DNA from: Henricia sp. BOLD:AAB3569
Lineage: Eukaryota; Echinodermata; Asteroidea; Spinulosida; Echinasteridae
Length of the DNA stretch: 64,000 nucleotides
Reading direction: 5' to 3'
Assembly: GCA_037783545.1 (NCBI GenBank)
Contig: JBBELK010001646.1
Location: 1 to 64,000, forward strand
Shown here: positions 50,438 to 62,823 of the stretch, piece by piece
Position numbering within the stretch: the first letter of the stretch is position 1
Layout of the letters: each line of letters begins with the position of its first letter
Made by a program: the position numbers and the translations under genes
Notes under the pieces: generated by a model
What the model was told of the DNA's origin: nothing
Databases searched by the model: none
The model's input: only the letters and a program-made list of their open reading frames with translations

Positions 50438-50721
50438 GGGGCGGTCGGGTTGGCGTACGGGTTCTTTCCTCGCCTTTCACCTCTGGGGTCCCGGGTTCGA
50501 ATCCGGGGCGTGTATGTGGATTGGGTTTGCAGTCTCTACTTGACCGCGTGGGTTTTCCCCTGGGGCATTTCTCTGGGGGTTTTCCTCCCACTTCTAAAAC
50601 TGCAACTTCTTCTTCGTCATCTCAAGTTGATAATATAGTATAGTTAAAACTAAAACCGTATAGTTGATGACATAAAGGGCCTTAGTTGCCGAAGATGCCA
50701 TAAAATATACAACAACAACAA
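50438..50721 (+). mobile_element. tRNA-derived SINE-like retroposon (284 bp) inserted in the satellite
   Basis: This is the only non-satellite DNA in the window. The head (about 50,438-50,511) has a perfect Pol III B box GGTTCGAATCC at 50,494-50,504 and an A-box-like TGGCGTACGGG at 50,451-50,461. Their spacing of about 33 bp is normal for tRNA-type promoters. A G/T- then C-rich middle (about 50,512-50,591) contains gggttttcctcccac. A unique AT-rich 3' part follows and ends in (AAC)n at about 50,711-50,722. Flanking 12-13-bp direct repeats show target-primed insertion on the plus strand. The element encodes no protein, so a LINE must have supplied the machinery in trans. From memory, the middle motif resembles conserved central domains of invertebrate SINEs, but I cannot name the family. 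Confidence 0.9.
50451..50504 (+). promoter_or_regulatory. Internal Pol III promoter (A and B boxes) of the SINE
   Basis: The A-box-like TGGCGTACGGG (50,451-50,461) fits the tRNA A-box pattern with one base missing or changed. The B box GGTTCGAATCC (50,494-50,504) is a perfect consensus match. The preserved B box suggests a young copy. Whether it is transcribed cannot be read from the sequence. Confidence 0.75.
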
Positions 50722-50734
50722 CATGCTCAGTCAT
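50722..50734 (+). repeat. Target-site duplication, right copy
   Basis: This second copy of CATGCTCAGTCAT is followed by tcggactg, so the interrupted family B monomer resumes exactly where it was split. Confidence 0.92.
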
Positions 50735-53700
50735 TCGGACTGTCGTTAACGCACCGCAGTTTGGCTCGGCAATTTGGTCAAAGTGTGGTCCAAACGTCGG
50801 CAAATTTGGAGGTCGAAAAATGTTCCGACGAACTTCAAATTTTGCATGCCCTAAACTCTCTATATTGCGCACTTGTCATAAAAAATTGACAGACTTTCGC
50901 CGGGAAATGGAAGAGAAATTTCAAAGTTTAGAAAAAACTGGGTTGAGGCTTCCTGACTGCTCTCGCGCAAACCGTGGCTGTCTGTACACACCTCTTTGGG
51001 TACTCCTGAGTTGTGCGCATGCTCAGTCATTCGGACTGTCGTTAACGCACCGCAGTTTGGCTCGGCAATTTGGTCAAAGTGTTGTCCAAACGTCGGCAAA
51101 TTTGGAGGTCGAAAAATGTTCCGACGAACTTCAAATTTTGCATGCCCTAAACTCTCTATATTGCGCACTTGTCATAAAAAATTGACAGACTTTCGCCGGG
51201 AAATGGCAGAGAAATTTCAAAGTTTAGAAAAAACTGGGTTGAGGCTTCCTGACTGCTCTCGCGCAAACCGTGGCTGTCTGTACACACCTCTTTGGGGTAC
51301 TCCTGAGTTGTGCGCATGCTCAGTCATTCTGACTGTCGTTAACGCACCGCAGTTTGGCTCGGCAATTTGGTCAAAGTGTGGTCCAAACGTCGGCAAATTT
51401 GGAGGTCGAAAAATGTTCCGACGAACTTCAAATTTTGCATGCCCTAAACTCTCTATATTGCGCACTTGTCATAACAAATTGACAGACTTTCGCCGGGAAA
51501 TGGCAGAGAAATTTCAAAGTTGAGAAAAAACTGGGTTGAGGCTTCCTGACTGCTCTCGCGCAAACCGTGGCTGTCTGTACACACCTCTTTGGGGTACTCC
51601 TGAGTTGTGCGCATGCTCAGTCATTCGGACTGTCGTTAACGCACCGCAGTTTGGCTCGGCAATTTGGTCAAAGTGTGGTCCAAACGTCGGCAAATTTGGA
51701 GGTCGAAAAATGTTCCGACGAACTTCAAATGTTGCATGCCCTAAACTCTCTATATTGCGCACTTGTCATAAACAATTGACAGACTTTCGCCGGGAAATGG
51801 CAGAGAAATTTCAAAGTTTAGAAAAAACTGGGTTGAGGCTTCCTGACTGCTCTCGCGCAAACCGTGGCTGTCTGTACACACCTCTTTGGGGTACTCCTGA
51901 GTTGTGCGCATGCTCAGTCATTCGGACTGTCGTTAACGCACCGCAGTTTGGCTCGGCAATTTGGTCAAAGTGTGGTCCAAACGTCGGCAAATTTGGAGGT
52001 CGAAAAATGTTCCGACGAACTTCAAATTTTGCATGCCCTAAACTCTCTATATTGCGCACTTGTCATACAAAATTGACAGACTTTCGCCGGGAAATGGCAG
52101 AGAAATTTCAAAGTTTAGAAAAAACTGGGTTGAGGCTTCCTGACTGCTCTCGCGCAAACCGTGGCTGTCTGTACACACCTCTTTGGGGTACTCCTGAGTT
52201 GTGCGCATGCTCAGTCATTCGGACTGTCGTTAACGCACCGCAGTTTGGCTCGGCAATTTGGTCAAAGTGTGGTCCAAACGTCGGCAAATTTGGAGGTCGA
52301 AAAATGTTCCGACGAACTTCAAATGTTGCATGCCTTAAACTCTCTATATTGCGCACTTGTCATAAAAAATTGACAGACTTTCGCCGGAAATGGCAGAGAA
52401 ATTTCAAAGTTTAGAAAAAACTGGGTTGAGGCTTCCTGACTGCTCTCGCGCAAACCGTGGCTGTCTGTACACACCTCTTTGGGGTACTCCTGAGTTGTGC
52501 GCATGCTCAGTCATTCGGACTGTCGTTAACGCACCGCAGTTTGGCTCGGCAATTTGGTCAAAGTGTGGTCCAAACGTCGGCAAATTTGGAGGTCGAAAAA
52601 TGTTCCGACGAACTTCAAATTTTGCATGCCCTAAACTCTCTATATTGCGCACTTGTCATAAAAAATTGACAGACTTTCGCCGGGAAATGGCAGAGAAATT
52701 TCAAAGTTTAGAAAAAACTGGGTTGAGGCTTCCTGACTGCTCTTGCGCAAACCGTGGCTGTCTGTACACACCTCTTTGGGGTACTCCTGAGTTGTGCGCA
52801 TGCTCAGTCATTCGGACTGTCGTTAACGCACCGCAGTTTGGCTCGGCAATTTGGTCAAAGTGTGGTCCAAACGTCGGCAAATTTGGAGGTCGAAAAATGT
52901 TCCGACGAACTTCAAATTTTGCATGCCCTAAACTCTCTATATTGCGCACTTGTCATACAAAATTGACAGACTTTCGCCGGGAAATGGCAGAGAAATTTCA
53001 AAGTTTAGAAAAAAACTGGGTTGAGGCTTCCTGACTGCTCTCGCGCAAACCGTGGCTGTCTGTACACACCTCTTTGGGGTACTCCTGAGTTGTGCGCATG
53101 CTCAGTAATTCGGACTGTCGTTAACGCACCGCAGTTTGGCTCGGCAATTTGGTCAAAGTGTGGTCCAAACGTCGGCAAATTTGGAGGTCGAAAAATGTTC
53201 CGACGAACTTCAAATTTTGCATGCCCTAAACTCTCTATATTGCGCACTTGTCATAAAAAATTGACAGACTTTCGCCGGGAAATGGCAGAGAAATTTCAAA
53301 GTTTAGAAAAAACTGGGTTGAGGCTTCCTGACTGCTCTCGCGCAAACCGTGGCTGTCTGTACACACCTCTTTGGGGTACTCCTGAGTTGTGCGCATGCTC
53401 AGTAATTCGGACTGTCGTTAACGCACCGCAGTTTGGCTCGGCAATTTGGTCAAAGTGTGGTCCAAACGTCGGCAAATTTGGAGGTCGAAAAATGTTCCGA
53501 CGAACTTCAAATTTTGCATGCCCTAAACTCTCTATATTGCGCACTTGTCATAAAAAATTGACAGACTTTCGCCGGGAAATGGCAGAGAAATTTCAAAGTT
53601 AGAAAAAACTGGGTTGAGGCTTCCTGACTGCTCTCGCGCAAACCTTGGCTGTCTGTACACAACCTCTTTGGGGTACTCCTGAGTTGTGCGCATGCTCAGT

Positions 53701-56700
53701 CATTCGGACTGTCGTTAACGCACCGCAGTTTGGCTCGGCAATTTGGTCAAAGTGTGGTCCAAACGTCGGCAAATTTGGAGGTCGAAAAATGTTCCGACGA
53801 ACTTCAAATGTTGCATGCCCTAAACTCTCTATATTGCGCACTTGTCATAAAAAATTGACAGACTTTCGCCGGGAAATGGCAGAGAAATTTCAAAGTTTAG
53901 AAAAAACTGGGTTGAGGCTTCCTGACTGCTCTCGCGCAAACCGTGGCTGTCTGTACACACCTCTTTGGGGTACTCCTGAGTTGTGCGCATGCTCAGTAAT
54001 TCGGACTGTCGTTAACGCACCGCAGTTTGGCTCGGCAATTTGGTCAAAGTGTGGTCCAAACGTCGGCAAATTTGGAGGTCGAAAAATGTTCCGACGAACT
54101 TCAAATTTTGCATGCCCTAAACTCTCTATATTGCGCACTTGTCATAAAAAATTGACAGACTTTCGCCGGGAAATGGCAGAGAAATTTCAAAGTTTAGAAA
54201 AAACTGGGTTGAGGCTTCCTGACTGCTCTCGCGCAAACCTTGGCTGTCTGTACACACCTCTTTGGGGTACTCCTGAGTTGTGCGCATGCTCAGTCATTCG
54301 GACTGTCGTTAACGCACCGCAGTTTGGCTCGGCAATTTGGTCAAAGTGTGGTCCAAACGTCGGCAAATTTGGAGGTCGAAAATGTTCCGACGAACTTCAA
54401 ATGTTGCATGCCCTAAACTCTCTATATTGCGCACTTGTCATAAAAAATTGACAGACTTTCGCCGGGAAATGGCAGAGAAATTTCAAAGTTTAGAAAAAAC
54501 TGGGTTGATGCTTCCTGACTGCTCTCGCGCAAACCGTGGCTGTCTGTACACACCTCTTTGGGGTACTCCTGAGTTGTGCGCATGCTCAGTCATTCGGACT
54601 GTCGTTAACGCACCGCAGTTTGGCTCGGCAATTTGGTCAAAGTGTGGTCCAAACGTCGGCAAATTTGGAGGTCGAAAAATGTTCCGACGAACTTCAAATT
54701 TTGCATGCCCTAAACTCTCTATATTGCGCACTTGTCATAAAAAATTGACAGACTTTCGCCGGGAAATGGCAGAGAAATTTCAAAGTTTAGAAAAAACTGG
54801 GTTGAGGCTTCCTGACTGCTCTCGCGCAAACCGTCGCTGTCTGTACACACCTCTTTGGGGTACTCCTGAGTTGTGCGCATGCTCAGTCATTCGGACTGTC
54901 GTTAACGCAACCGCAGTTTGGCTCGGCAATTTGGTCAAAGTGTGGTCCAAACGTCGGCAAATTTGGAGGTCGAAAAATGTTCCGACGAACTTCAAATGTT
55001 GCATGCCCTAAACTCTCTATATTGCGCACTTGTCATAAAAAATTGACAGACTTTCGCCGGGAAATGGCAGAGAAATTTCAAAGTTTAGAAAAAACTGGGT
55101 TGAGGCTTCCTGACTGCTCTCGCGCAAACCGTGGCTGTCTGTACACACCTCTTTGGGGTACTCCTGAGTTGTGCGCATGCTCAGTCATTCGGACTGTCGT
55201 TAACGCACCGCAGTTTGGCTCGGCAATTTGGTCAAAGTGTGGTCCAAACGTCGGCAAATTTGGAGGTCGAAAAATGTTCCGACGAACTTCAAATTTTGCA
55301 TGCCCTAAACTCTCTATATTGCGCACTTGTCATAAAAAATTGACAGACTTTCGCCGGGAAATGGCAGAGAAATTTCAAAGTTTAGAAAAAACTGGGTTGA
55401 GGCTTCCTGACTGCTCTCGCGCAAACCGTCGCTGTCTGTACACACCTCTTTGGGGTACTCCTGAGTTGTGCGCATGCTCAGTCATTCGGACTGTCGTTAA
55501 CGCACCGCAGTTTGGCTCGGCAATTTGGTCAAAGTGTGGTCCAAACGTCGGCAAATTTGGAGGTCGAAAAATGTTCCGACGAACTTCAAATTTTGCATGC
55601 CCTAAACTCTCTATATTGCGCACTTGTCATAAAAAATTGACAGACTTTCGCCGGGAAATGGCAGAGAAATTTCAAAGTTTAGAAAAAACTGGTTGAGGCT
55701 TCCTGACTGCTCTCGCGCAAACCTTGGCTGTCTGTACACACCTCTTTGGGGTACTCCTGAGTTGTGCGCATGCTCAGTCATTCGGACTGTCGTTAACGCA
55801 CCGCAGTTTGGCTCGGCAATTTGGTCAAAGTGTGGTCCAAACGTCGGCAAATTTGGAGGTCGAAAAATGTTCCGACGAACTTCAAATGTTGCATGCCCTA
55901 AACTCTCTATATTGCGCACTTGTCATAAAAAATTGACAGACTTTCGCCGGGAAATGGCAGAGAAATTTCAAAGTTTAGAAAAAACTGGGTTGAGGCTTCC
56001 TGACTGCTCTCGCGCAAACCGTGGCTGTCTGTACACACCTCTTTGGGGTACTCCTGAGTTGTGCGCATGCTCAGTCATTCGGACTGTCGTTAACGCACCG
56101 CAGTTTGGCTCGGCAATTTGGTCAAAGTGTGGTCCAAACGTCGGCAAATTTGGAGGTCGAAAAATGTTCCGACGAACTTCAAATTTTGCATGCCCTAAAC
56201 TCTCTATATTGCGCACTTGTCATAAAAAATTGACAGACTTTCGCCGGGAAATGGCAGAGAAATTTCAAAGTTAGAAAAAACTGGGTTGAGGCTTCCTGAC
56301 TGCTCTCGCGCAAACCGTCGCTGTCTGTACACACCTCTTTGGGGTACTCCTGAGTTGTGCGCATGCTCAGTCATTCGGACTGTCGTTAACGCACCGCAGT
56401 TTGGCTCGGCAATTTGGTCAAAGTGTGGTCCAAACGTCGGCAAATTTGGAGGTCGAAAAATGTTCCGACGAACTTCAAATTTTCATGCCCTAAACTCTCT
56501 ATATTGCGCACTTGTCATAAAAAATTGACAGACTTTCGCCGGAAATGGCAGAGAAATTTCAAAGTTTAGAAAAAACTGGGTTGAGGCTTCCTGACTGCTC
56601 TCGCGCAAACCGTGGCTGTCTGTACACGCCTCTTTGGGGTACTCCTGAGTTGTGCGCATGCTCAGTCATTCGGACTGTCGTTAACGCACCGCAGTTTGGC

Positions 56701-58065
56701 TCGGCAATTTGGTCAAAGTGTGGTCCAAACGTCGGCAAATTTGGAGGTCGAAAAATGTTCCGACGAACTTCAAATTGTGCATGCCCTAAACTCTCTATAT
56801 TGCGCACTTGTCATAAAAAATTGACAGACTTTCGCCTGGAAATGGCAGAGAAATTTCAAAGTTTAGAAAAAACTGGGTTGAGGCTTCCTGACTGCTCTCG
56901 CGCAAACCGTGGCTGTCTGTACACACCTCTTTGGGGTACTCCTGAGTTGTGCGCATGCTCAGTCATTCGGACTGTCGTTAACGCACCGCAGTTTGGCTCG
57001 GCAATTTGGTCAAAGTGTGGTCCAAACATCGGCAAATTTGGAGGTCGAAAAATGTTCCGACGAACTTCAAATTTTGCATGCCCTAAACTCTCTATATTGC
57101 GCACTTGTCATAAAAAATTGACAGACTTTCGCCGGGAAATAACAGAGAAATTTCAAAGTTTAGAAAAAACTGGGTTGAGGCTTCCTGGATGCTCTCGCGC
57201 AAACCGTGGCTGTCTGTACACACCTCTTTGGGGTACTCCTGAGTTGTGCGCATGCTCAGTCATTCGGACTTTCGTTAACGCACCGCAGTTTGGCTCGGCA
57301 ATTTGGTCAAAGTGTGGTCCAAACGTCGGCAAATTTGGAGGTCGAAAAATGTTCCGACGAACTTCAAATGTTGCATGCCCTAAACTCTCTATATTGCGCA
57401 CTTGTCATAAAAAAATAACAGACTTTCGCCGTGAAATGGCAGAGAAATTTCAAAGTTTAGAAAAAAACTGGGTTGAGGCTTCCTGACTGCTCTCGCGCAA
57501 ACCGTGGCTGTCTGTACACAACTCTTTGGGGTACTCCTGAGTTGTGCGCATGCTCAGTCATTCGGACTGTCGTTAACGCACCGCAGTTTGGCTCGGCAAT
57601 TTGGTCAAAGTGTGGTCCAAACGTCGGCAAATTTGGAGGTCGAAAAATGTTCCGACGAACTTCAAATTTTGCATGCCCTAAACTCTCTATATTGCGCACT
57701 TGTCATAAAAAATTGACAGACTTTCGCAGGGAAATGGCAGAGAAATTTCAAAGTTTAGAAAAAAATGGGTTGAGGCTTCCTGACTGCTCTCGCGCAAACC
57801 GTGGCTGTCTGTACACACCTCTTTGGGGTACTCCTGAGTTGTGCGCATGCTCAGTCATTCGGACTGTCGTTAACGCACCGCAGTTTGGCTCGGCAATTTG
57901 GTCAAAGTGTGGTCCAAACGTCGGCAAATTTGGAGGTCGAAAAATGTTCCGACGAACTTCAAATTTTGCATGCCCTAAACTCTCTATATTGCGCACTTGT
58001 CATAAAAAAATTGACAGACTTTCGCCGGGAAATGGCAGAGAAATTTCAAAGTTTAGAAAAAACTG

Positions 58066-59850
58066 GGTTGAGGCTTCCTGACTGCTCTCGCGCAAACCGT
58101 AGCTGTCTGTACACACCTCTTTGGGGTACTCCTAAGTTGTGCGCATGCTCAGTCATTCGGACTGTCGTTAACGCACCGCAGTTTGGCTCGGCAATTTGGT
58201 CAAAGTGTGGTCCAAACGTCGGCAAATTTGGAGGTCGAAAAATGTTCCGACGAACTTCAAATTTTGCATGCCCTAAACTCTCTATATTGCGCACTTGTCA
58301 TAAAAAATTGACAGACTTTCGCCGGGAAATGGCAGAGAAATTTCAAAGTTTAGAAAAAACTGGGTTGAGGCTTCCTGACTGCTCTCGCGCAAACCGTGGC
58401 TGTCTGTACACACCTCTTTGGGGTACTCCTGAGTTGTGCGCATGCTCAGTCATTCGGACTGTCGTTAACGCACCGCAGTTTGGCTCGGCAATTTGGTCAA
58501 AGTGTGGTCCAAACGTCGGCAAATTTGGAGGTCGAAAAATGTTCCGACGAACTTCAAATTTTGCATGCCCTAAACTCTCTATATTGCGCACTTGTCATAC
58601 AAAAATTGACAGACTTTCGCCGGGAAATGGCAGAGAAATTTCAAAGTTTAGAAAAAACTGGGTTGAGGCTTCCTGACTGCTCTCGCGCAAACCGTAGCTG
58701 TCTGTACACACCTCTTTGGGGTACTCCTAAGTTGTGCGCATGCTCAGTCATTCGGACTGTCGTTAACGCACCGCAGTTTGGCTCGGCAATTTGGTCAAAG
58801 TGTGGTCCAAACGTCGGCAAATTTGGAGGTCGAAAAATGTTCCGACGAACTTCAAATTTTGCATGCCCTAAACTCTCTATATTGCGCACTTGTCATAAAA
58901 AATTGACAGACTTTCGCCGGGAAATGGCAGAGAAATTTAAAAGTTTAGAAAAAACTGGGTTGAGGCTTCCTGACTGCTCTCGCGCAAACCGTGGCTGTCT
59001 GTACACACCTCTTTGGGGTACTCCTGAGTTGTGCGCATGCTCAGTCATTCGGACTGTCGTTAACGCACCGCAGTTTGGCTCGGCAATTTGGTCAAAGTGT
59101 GGTCCAAACGTCGGCAAATTTGGAGGTCGAAAAATGTTCCGACGAACTTCAAATTTTGCATGCCCTAAACTCTCTATATTGCGCACTTGTCATACAAAAA
59201 TTGACAGACTTTCGCCGGGAAATGGCAGAGAAATTTCAAAGTTTAGAAAAAACTGGGTTGAGGCTTCCTGACTGCTCTCGCGCAAACCGTAGCTGTCTGT
59301 ACACACCTCTTTGGGGTACTCCTAAGTTGTGCGCATGCTCAGTCATTCGGACTGTCGTTAACGCACCGCAGTTTGGCTCGGCAATTTGGTCAAAGTGTGG
59401 TCCAAACGTCGGCAAATTTGGAGGTCGAAAAATGTTCCGACGAACTTCAAATTTTGCATGCCCTAAACTCTCTATATTGCGCACTTGTCATAAAAAATTG
59501 ACAGACTTTCGCCGGGAAATGGCAGAGAAATTTAAAAGTTTAGAAAAAACTGGGTTGAGGCTTCCTGACTGCTCTCGCGCAAACCGTGGCTGTCTGTACA
59601 CACCTCTTTGGGGTACTCCTGAGTTGTGCGCATGCTCAGTCATTCGGACTGTCGTTAACGCACCGCAGTTTGGCTCGGCAATTTGGTCAAAGTGTGGTCC
59701 AAACGTCGGCAAATCTGGAGGTCGAAAAATGTTCCGACGAACTTCAAATTTTGCATGCCCTAAACTCTCTATATTGCGCACTTGTCATAAAAAATTGACA
59801 GACTTCGCCGGGAAATGGCAGAGAAATTTCAAAGTTTAGAAAAAACTGGG
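58066..59850 (+). repeat. Family B dimer series (595-bp period, three copies)
   Basis: Monomers with aaccgtagctg and cctaagttg alternate with monomers lacking them. The diagnostic A lies at 58,101, 58,696 and 59,291, exactly 595 bp apart (297 + 298). Partner markers are an acaaaaattgac linker and gaaatttaaaagt. The same unit reappears at 61,074, 61,965 and 63,452 inside the larger repeat to the right. Boundaries are approximate. Confidence 0.85.
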
Positions 59851-60445
59851 TTGAGGCTTCCTGACTGCTCTCGCGCAAACCGTGGCTGTCTGTACACACC
59901 TCTTTGGGGTACTCCTGAGTTGTGCGCATGCTCAGTCATTCGGACTGTCGTTAACGCACTGCAGTTTGGCTCGGCAATTTGGTCAAAGTGTGGTCCAAAC
60001 GTCGGCAAATTTGGAGGTCGAAAAATGTTCCGACGAACTTCAAATTTTGCATGCCCTAAACTCTCTATATTGCGCACTTGTCATAAAAAATTGACAGACT
60101 TTCGCCGGGAAATGGCAGAGAAATTTAAAAGTTTAGAAAAAACTGGGTTGAGGCTTCCTGACTGCTCTCGCGCAAACCGTGGCTGTCTGTACACACCTCT
60201 TTGGGGTACTCCTGAGTTGTGCGCATGCTCAGTCATTCGGACTGTCGTTAACGCACCGCAGTTTGGCTCGGCAATTTGGTCAAAGTGTGGTCCAAACGTC
60301 GGCAAATTTGGAGGTCGAAAAATGTCCCGACGAACTTCAAATTTTGCATGCCCTAAACTCTCTATATTGCGCACTTGTCATAAAAAAATAACAGACTTTC
60401 GCCGGGAAATGGCAGAGAAATTTCAAAGTTTAGAAAAAAACTGGG

Positions 60446-62823
60446 TTGAGGCTTCCTGACTGCTCTCGCGCAAACCGTGGCTGTCTGTACACACCTCTTT
60501 GGGGTACTCCTGAGTTGTGCGCATGCTCAGTCATTCGGACTGTCGTTAACGCACCGCAGTTTGGCTCGGCAATTTGGTCAAAGTGTGGTCCAAACGTCGG
60601 CAAATTTGGAGGTCGAAAAATGTTCCGACGAACTTCAAATTTTGCATGCCCTAAACTCTCTATATTGCGCACTTGTCATAAAAAATTGACAGACTTTCGC
60701 AGGGAAATGGCAGAGAAATTTCAAAGTTTAGAAAAAACTGGGTTGAGGCTTCCTGACTGCTCTCGCGCAAACCGTGGCTGTCTGTACACACCTCTTTGGG
60801 GTACTCCTGAGCTGTGCGCATGCTCAGTCATTCGGACTGTCGTTAACGCACCGCAGTTTGGCTCGGCAATTTGGTCAAAGTGTGGTCCAAACGTCGGCAA
60901 ATTTGGAGGTCGAAAAATGTTCCGACGAACTTCAAATTTTGCATGCCCTAAACTCTCTATATTGCGCACTTGTCATAAAAAAATTGACAGACTTTCGCCG
61001 GGAAATGGCAGAGAAATTTCAAAGTTTAGAAAAAACTGGGTTGAGGCTTCCTGACTGCTCTCGCGCAAACCGTAGCTGTCTGTACACACCTCTTTGGGGT
61101 ACTCCTAAGTTGTGCGCATGCTCAGTCATTCGGACTGTCGTTAACGCACCGCAGTTTGGCTCGGCAATTTGGTCAAAGTGTGGTCCAAACGTCGGCAAAT
61201 TTGGAGGTCGAAAAATGTTCCGACGAACTTCAAATTTTGCATGCCCTAAACTCTCTATATTGCGCACTTGTCATAAAAAATTGACAGACTTTCGCCGGGA
61301 AATGGCAGAGAAATTTAAAAGTTTAGAAAAAACTGGGTTGAGGCTTCCTGACTGCTCTCGCGCAAACCGTGGCTGTCTGTACACACCTCTTTGGGGTACT
61401 CCTGAGTTGTGCGCATGCTCAGTCATTCGGACTGTCGTTAACGCACCGCAGTTTGGCTCGGCAATTTGGTCAAAGTGTGGTCCAAACGTCGGCAAATCTG
61501 GAGGTCGAAAAATGTTCCGACGAACTTCAAATTTTGCATGCCCTAAACTCTCTATATTGCGCACTTGTCATAAAAAATTGACAGACTTTCGCCGGGAAAT
61601 GGCAGAGAAATTTCAAAGTTTAGAAAAAACTGGGTTGAGGCTTCCTGACTGCTCTCGCGCAAACCGTGGCTGTCTGTACACACCTCTTTGGGGTACTCCT
61701 GAGTTGTGCGCATGCTCAGTCATTCGGACTGTCGTTAACGCACCGCAGTTTGGCTCGGCAATTTGGTCAAAGTGTGGTCCAAACGTCGGCAAATTTGGAG
61801 GTCGAAAAATGTTCCGACGAACTTCAAATTTTGCATGCCCTAAACTATCTATATTGCGCACTTGTCATAAAAAATTGACAGACTTTCGCCGGGAAATGGC
61901 AGAGAAGTTTCAAATTTTAGAAAAAACTGGGTTGAGGCTTCCTGACTGCTCTCGCGCAAACCGTAGCTGTCTGTACACACCTCTTTGGGGTACTCCTAAG
62001 TTGTGCGCATGCTCAGTCATTCGGACTGTCGTTAACGCACCGCAGTTTGGCTCGGCAATTTGGTCAAAGTGTGGTCCAAACGTCGGCAAATTTGGAGGTC
62101 GAAAAATGTTCCGACGAACTTCAAATTTTGCATGCCCTAAACTCTCTATATTGCGCACTTGTCATAAAAAATTGACAGACTTTCGCCGGGAAATGGCAGA
62201 GAAATTTCAAAGTTTAGAAAAAACTGGGTTGAGGCTTCCTGACTGCTCTCGCGCAAACCGTGGCTGTCTGTACACACCTCTTTGGGGTACTCCTGAGTTG
62301 TGCGCATGCTCAGTCATTCGGACTGTCGTTAACGCACCGCAGTTTGGCTCGGCAATTTGGTCAAAGTGTGGTCCAAACGTCGGCAAATTTGGAGGTCGAA
62401 AAATGTTCCGACGAACTTCAAATTTTGCATGCCCTAAACTCTCTATATTGCGCACTTGTCATAAAAAATTGACAGACTTTCGCCGGGAAATGGCAGAGAA
62501 ATTTAAAAGTTTAGAAAAAACTGGGTTGAGGCTTCCTGACTGCTCTCGCGCAAACCGTGGCTGTCTGTACACACCTCTTTGGGGTACTCCTGAGTTGTGC
62601 GCATGCTCAGTCATTCGGACTGTCGTTAACGCACCGCAGTTTGGCTCGGCAATTTGGTCAAAGTGTGGTCCAAACGTCGGCAAATTTGGAGGTCGAAAAA
62701 TGTCCCGACGAACTTCAACTTTTGCATGCCCTAAACTCTCTATATTGCGCACTTGTCATAAAAAAATAACAGACTTTCGCCGGGAAATGGCAGAGAAATT
62801 TCAAAGTTTAGAAAAAAACTGGG
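60446..62823 (+). repeat. Family B 8-monomer HOR, copy 1 (2,378 bp)
   Basis: Markers in order are a gcagggaaatgg linker (about 60,701), gagctgtgcgc (about 60,811), aaccgtagctg (61,074), gcaaatctgg (61,498), ctaaactatct (about 61,847), a second aaccgtagctg (61,965) and tgtcccgacg with an aaaaaaataaca linker (about 62,702-62,770). The first four recur 2,378 bp downstream. It contains the dimer unit seen at 58-59.8 kb, so it was built from it. Confidence 0.9.

Noticed and set aside
50438..50520. A genuine tRNA gene
   Set aside because: The head has A- and B-box motifs but does not close into a clear acceptor stem. It is joined to a non-tRNA body and AAC tail flanked by target-site duplications, which is a SINE layout.
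50380..50643. Small open frames of 64-87 codons across the SINE
   Set aside because: They start in the satellite and read into the retroposon in several frames. There is no similarity to known proteins and no conserved start.
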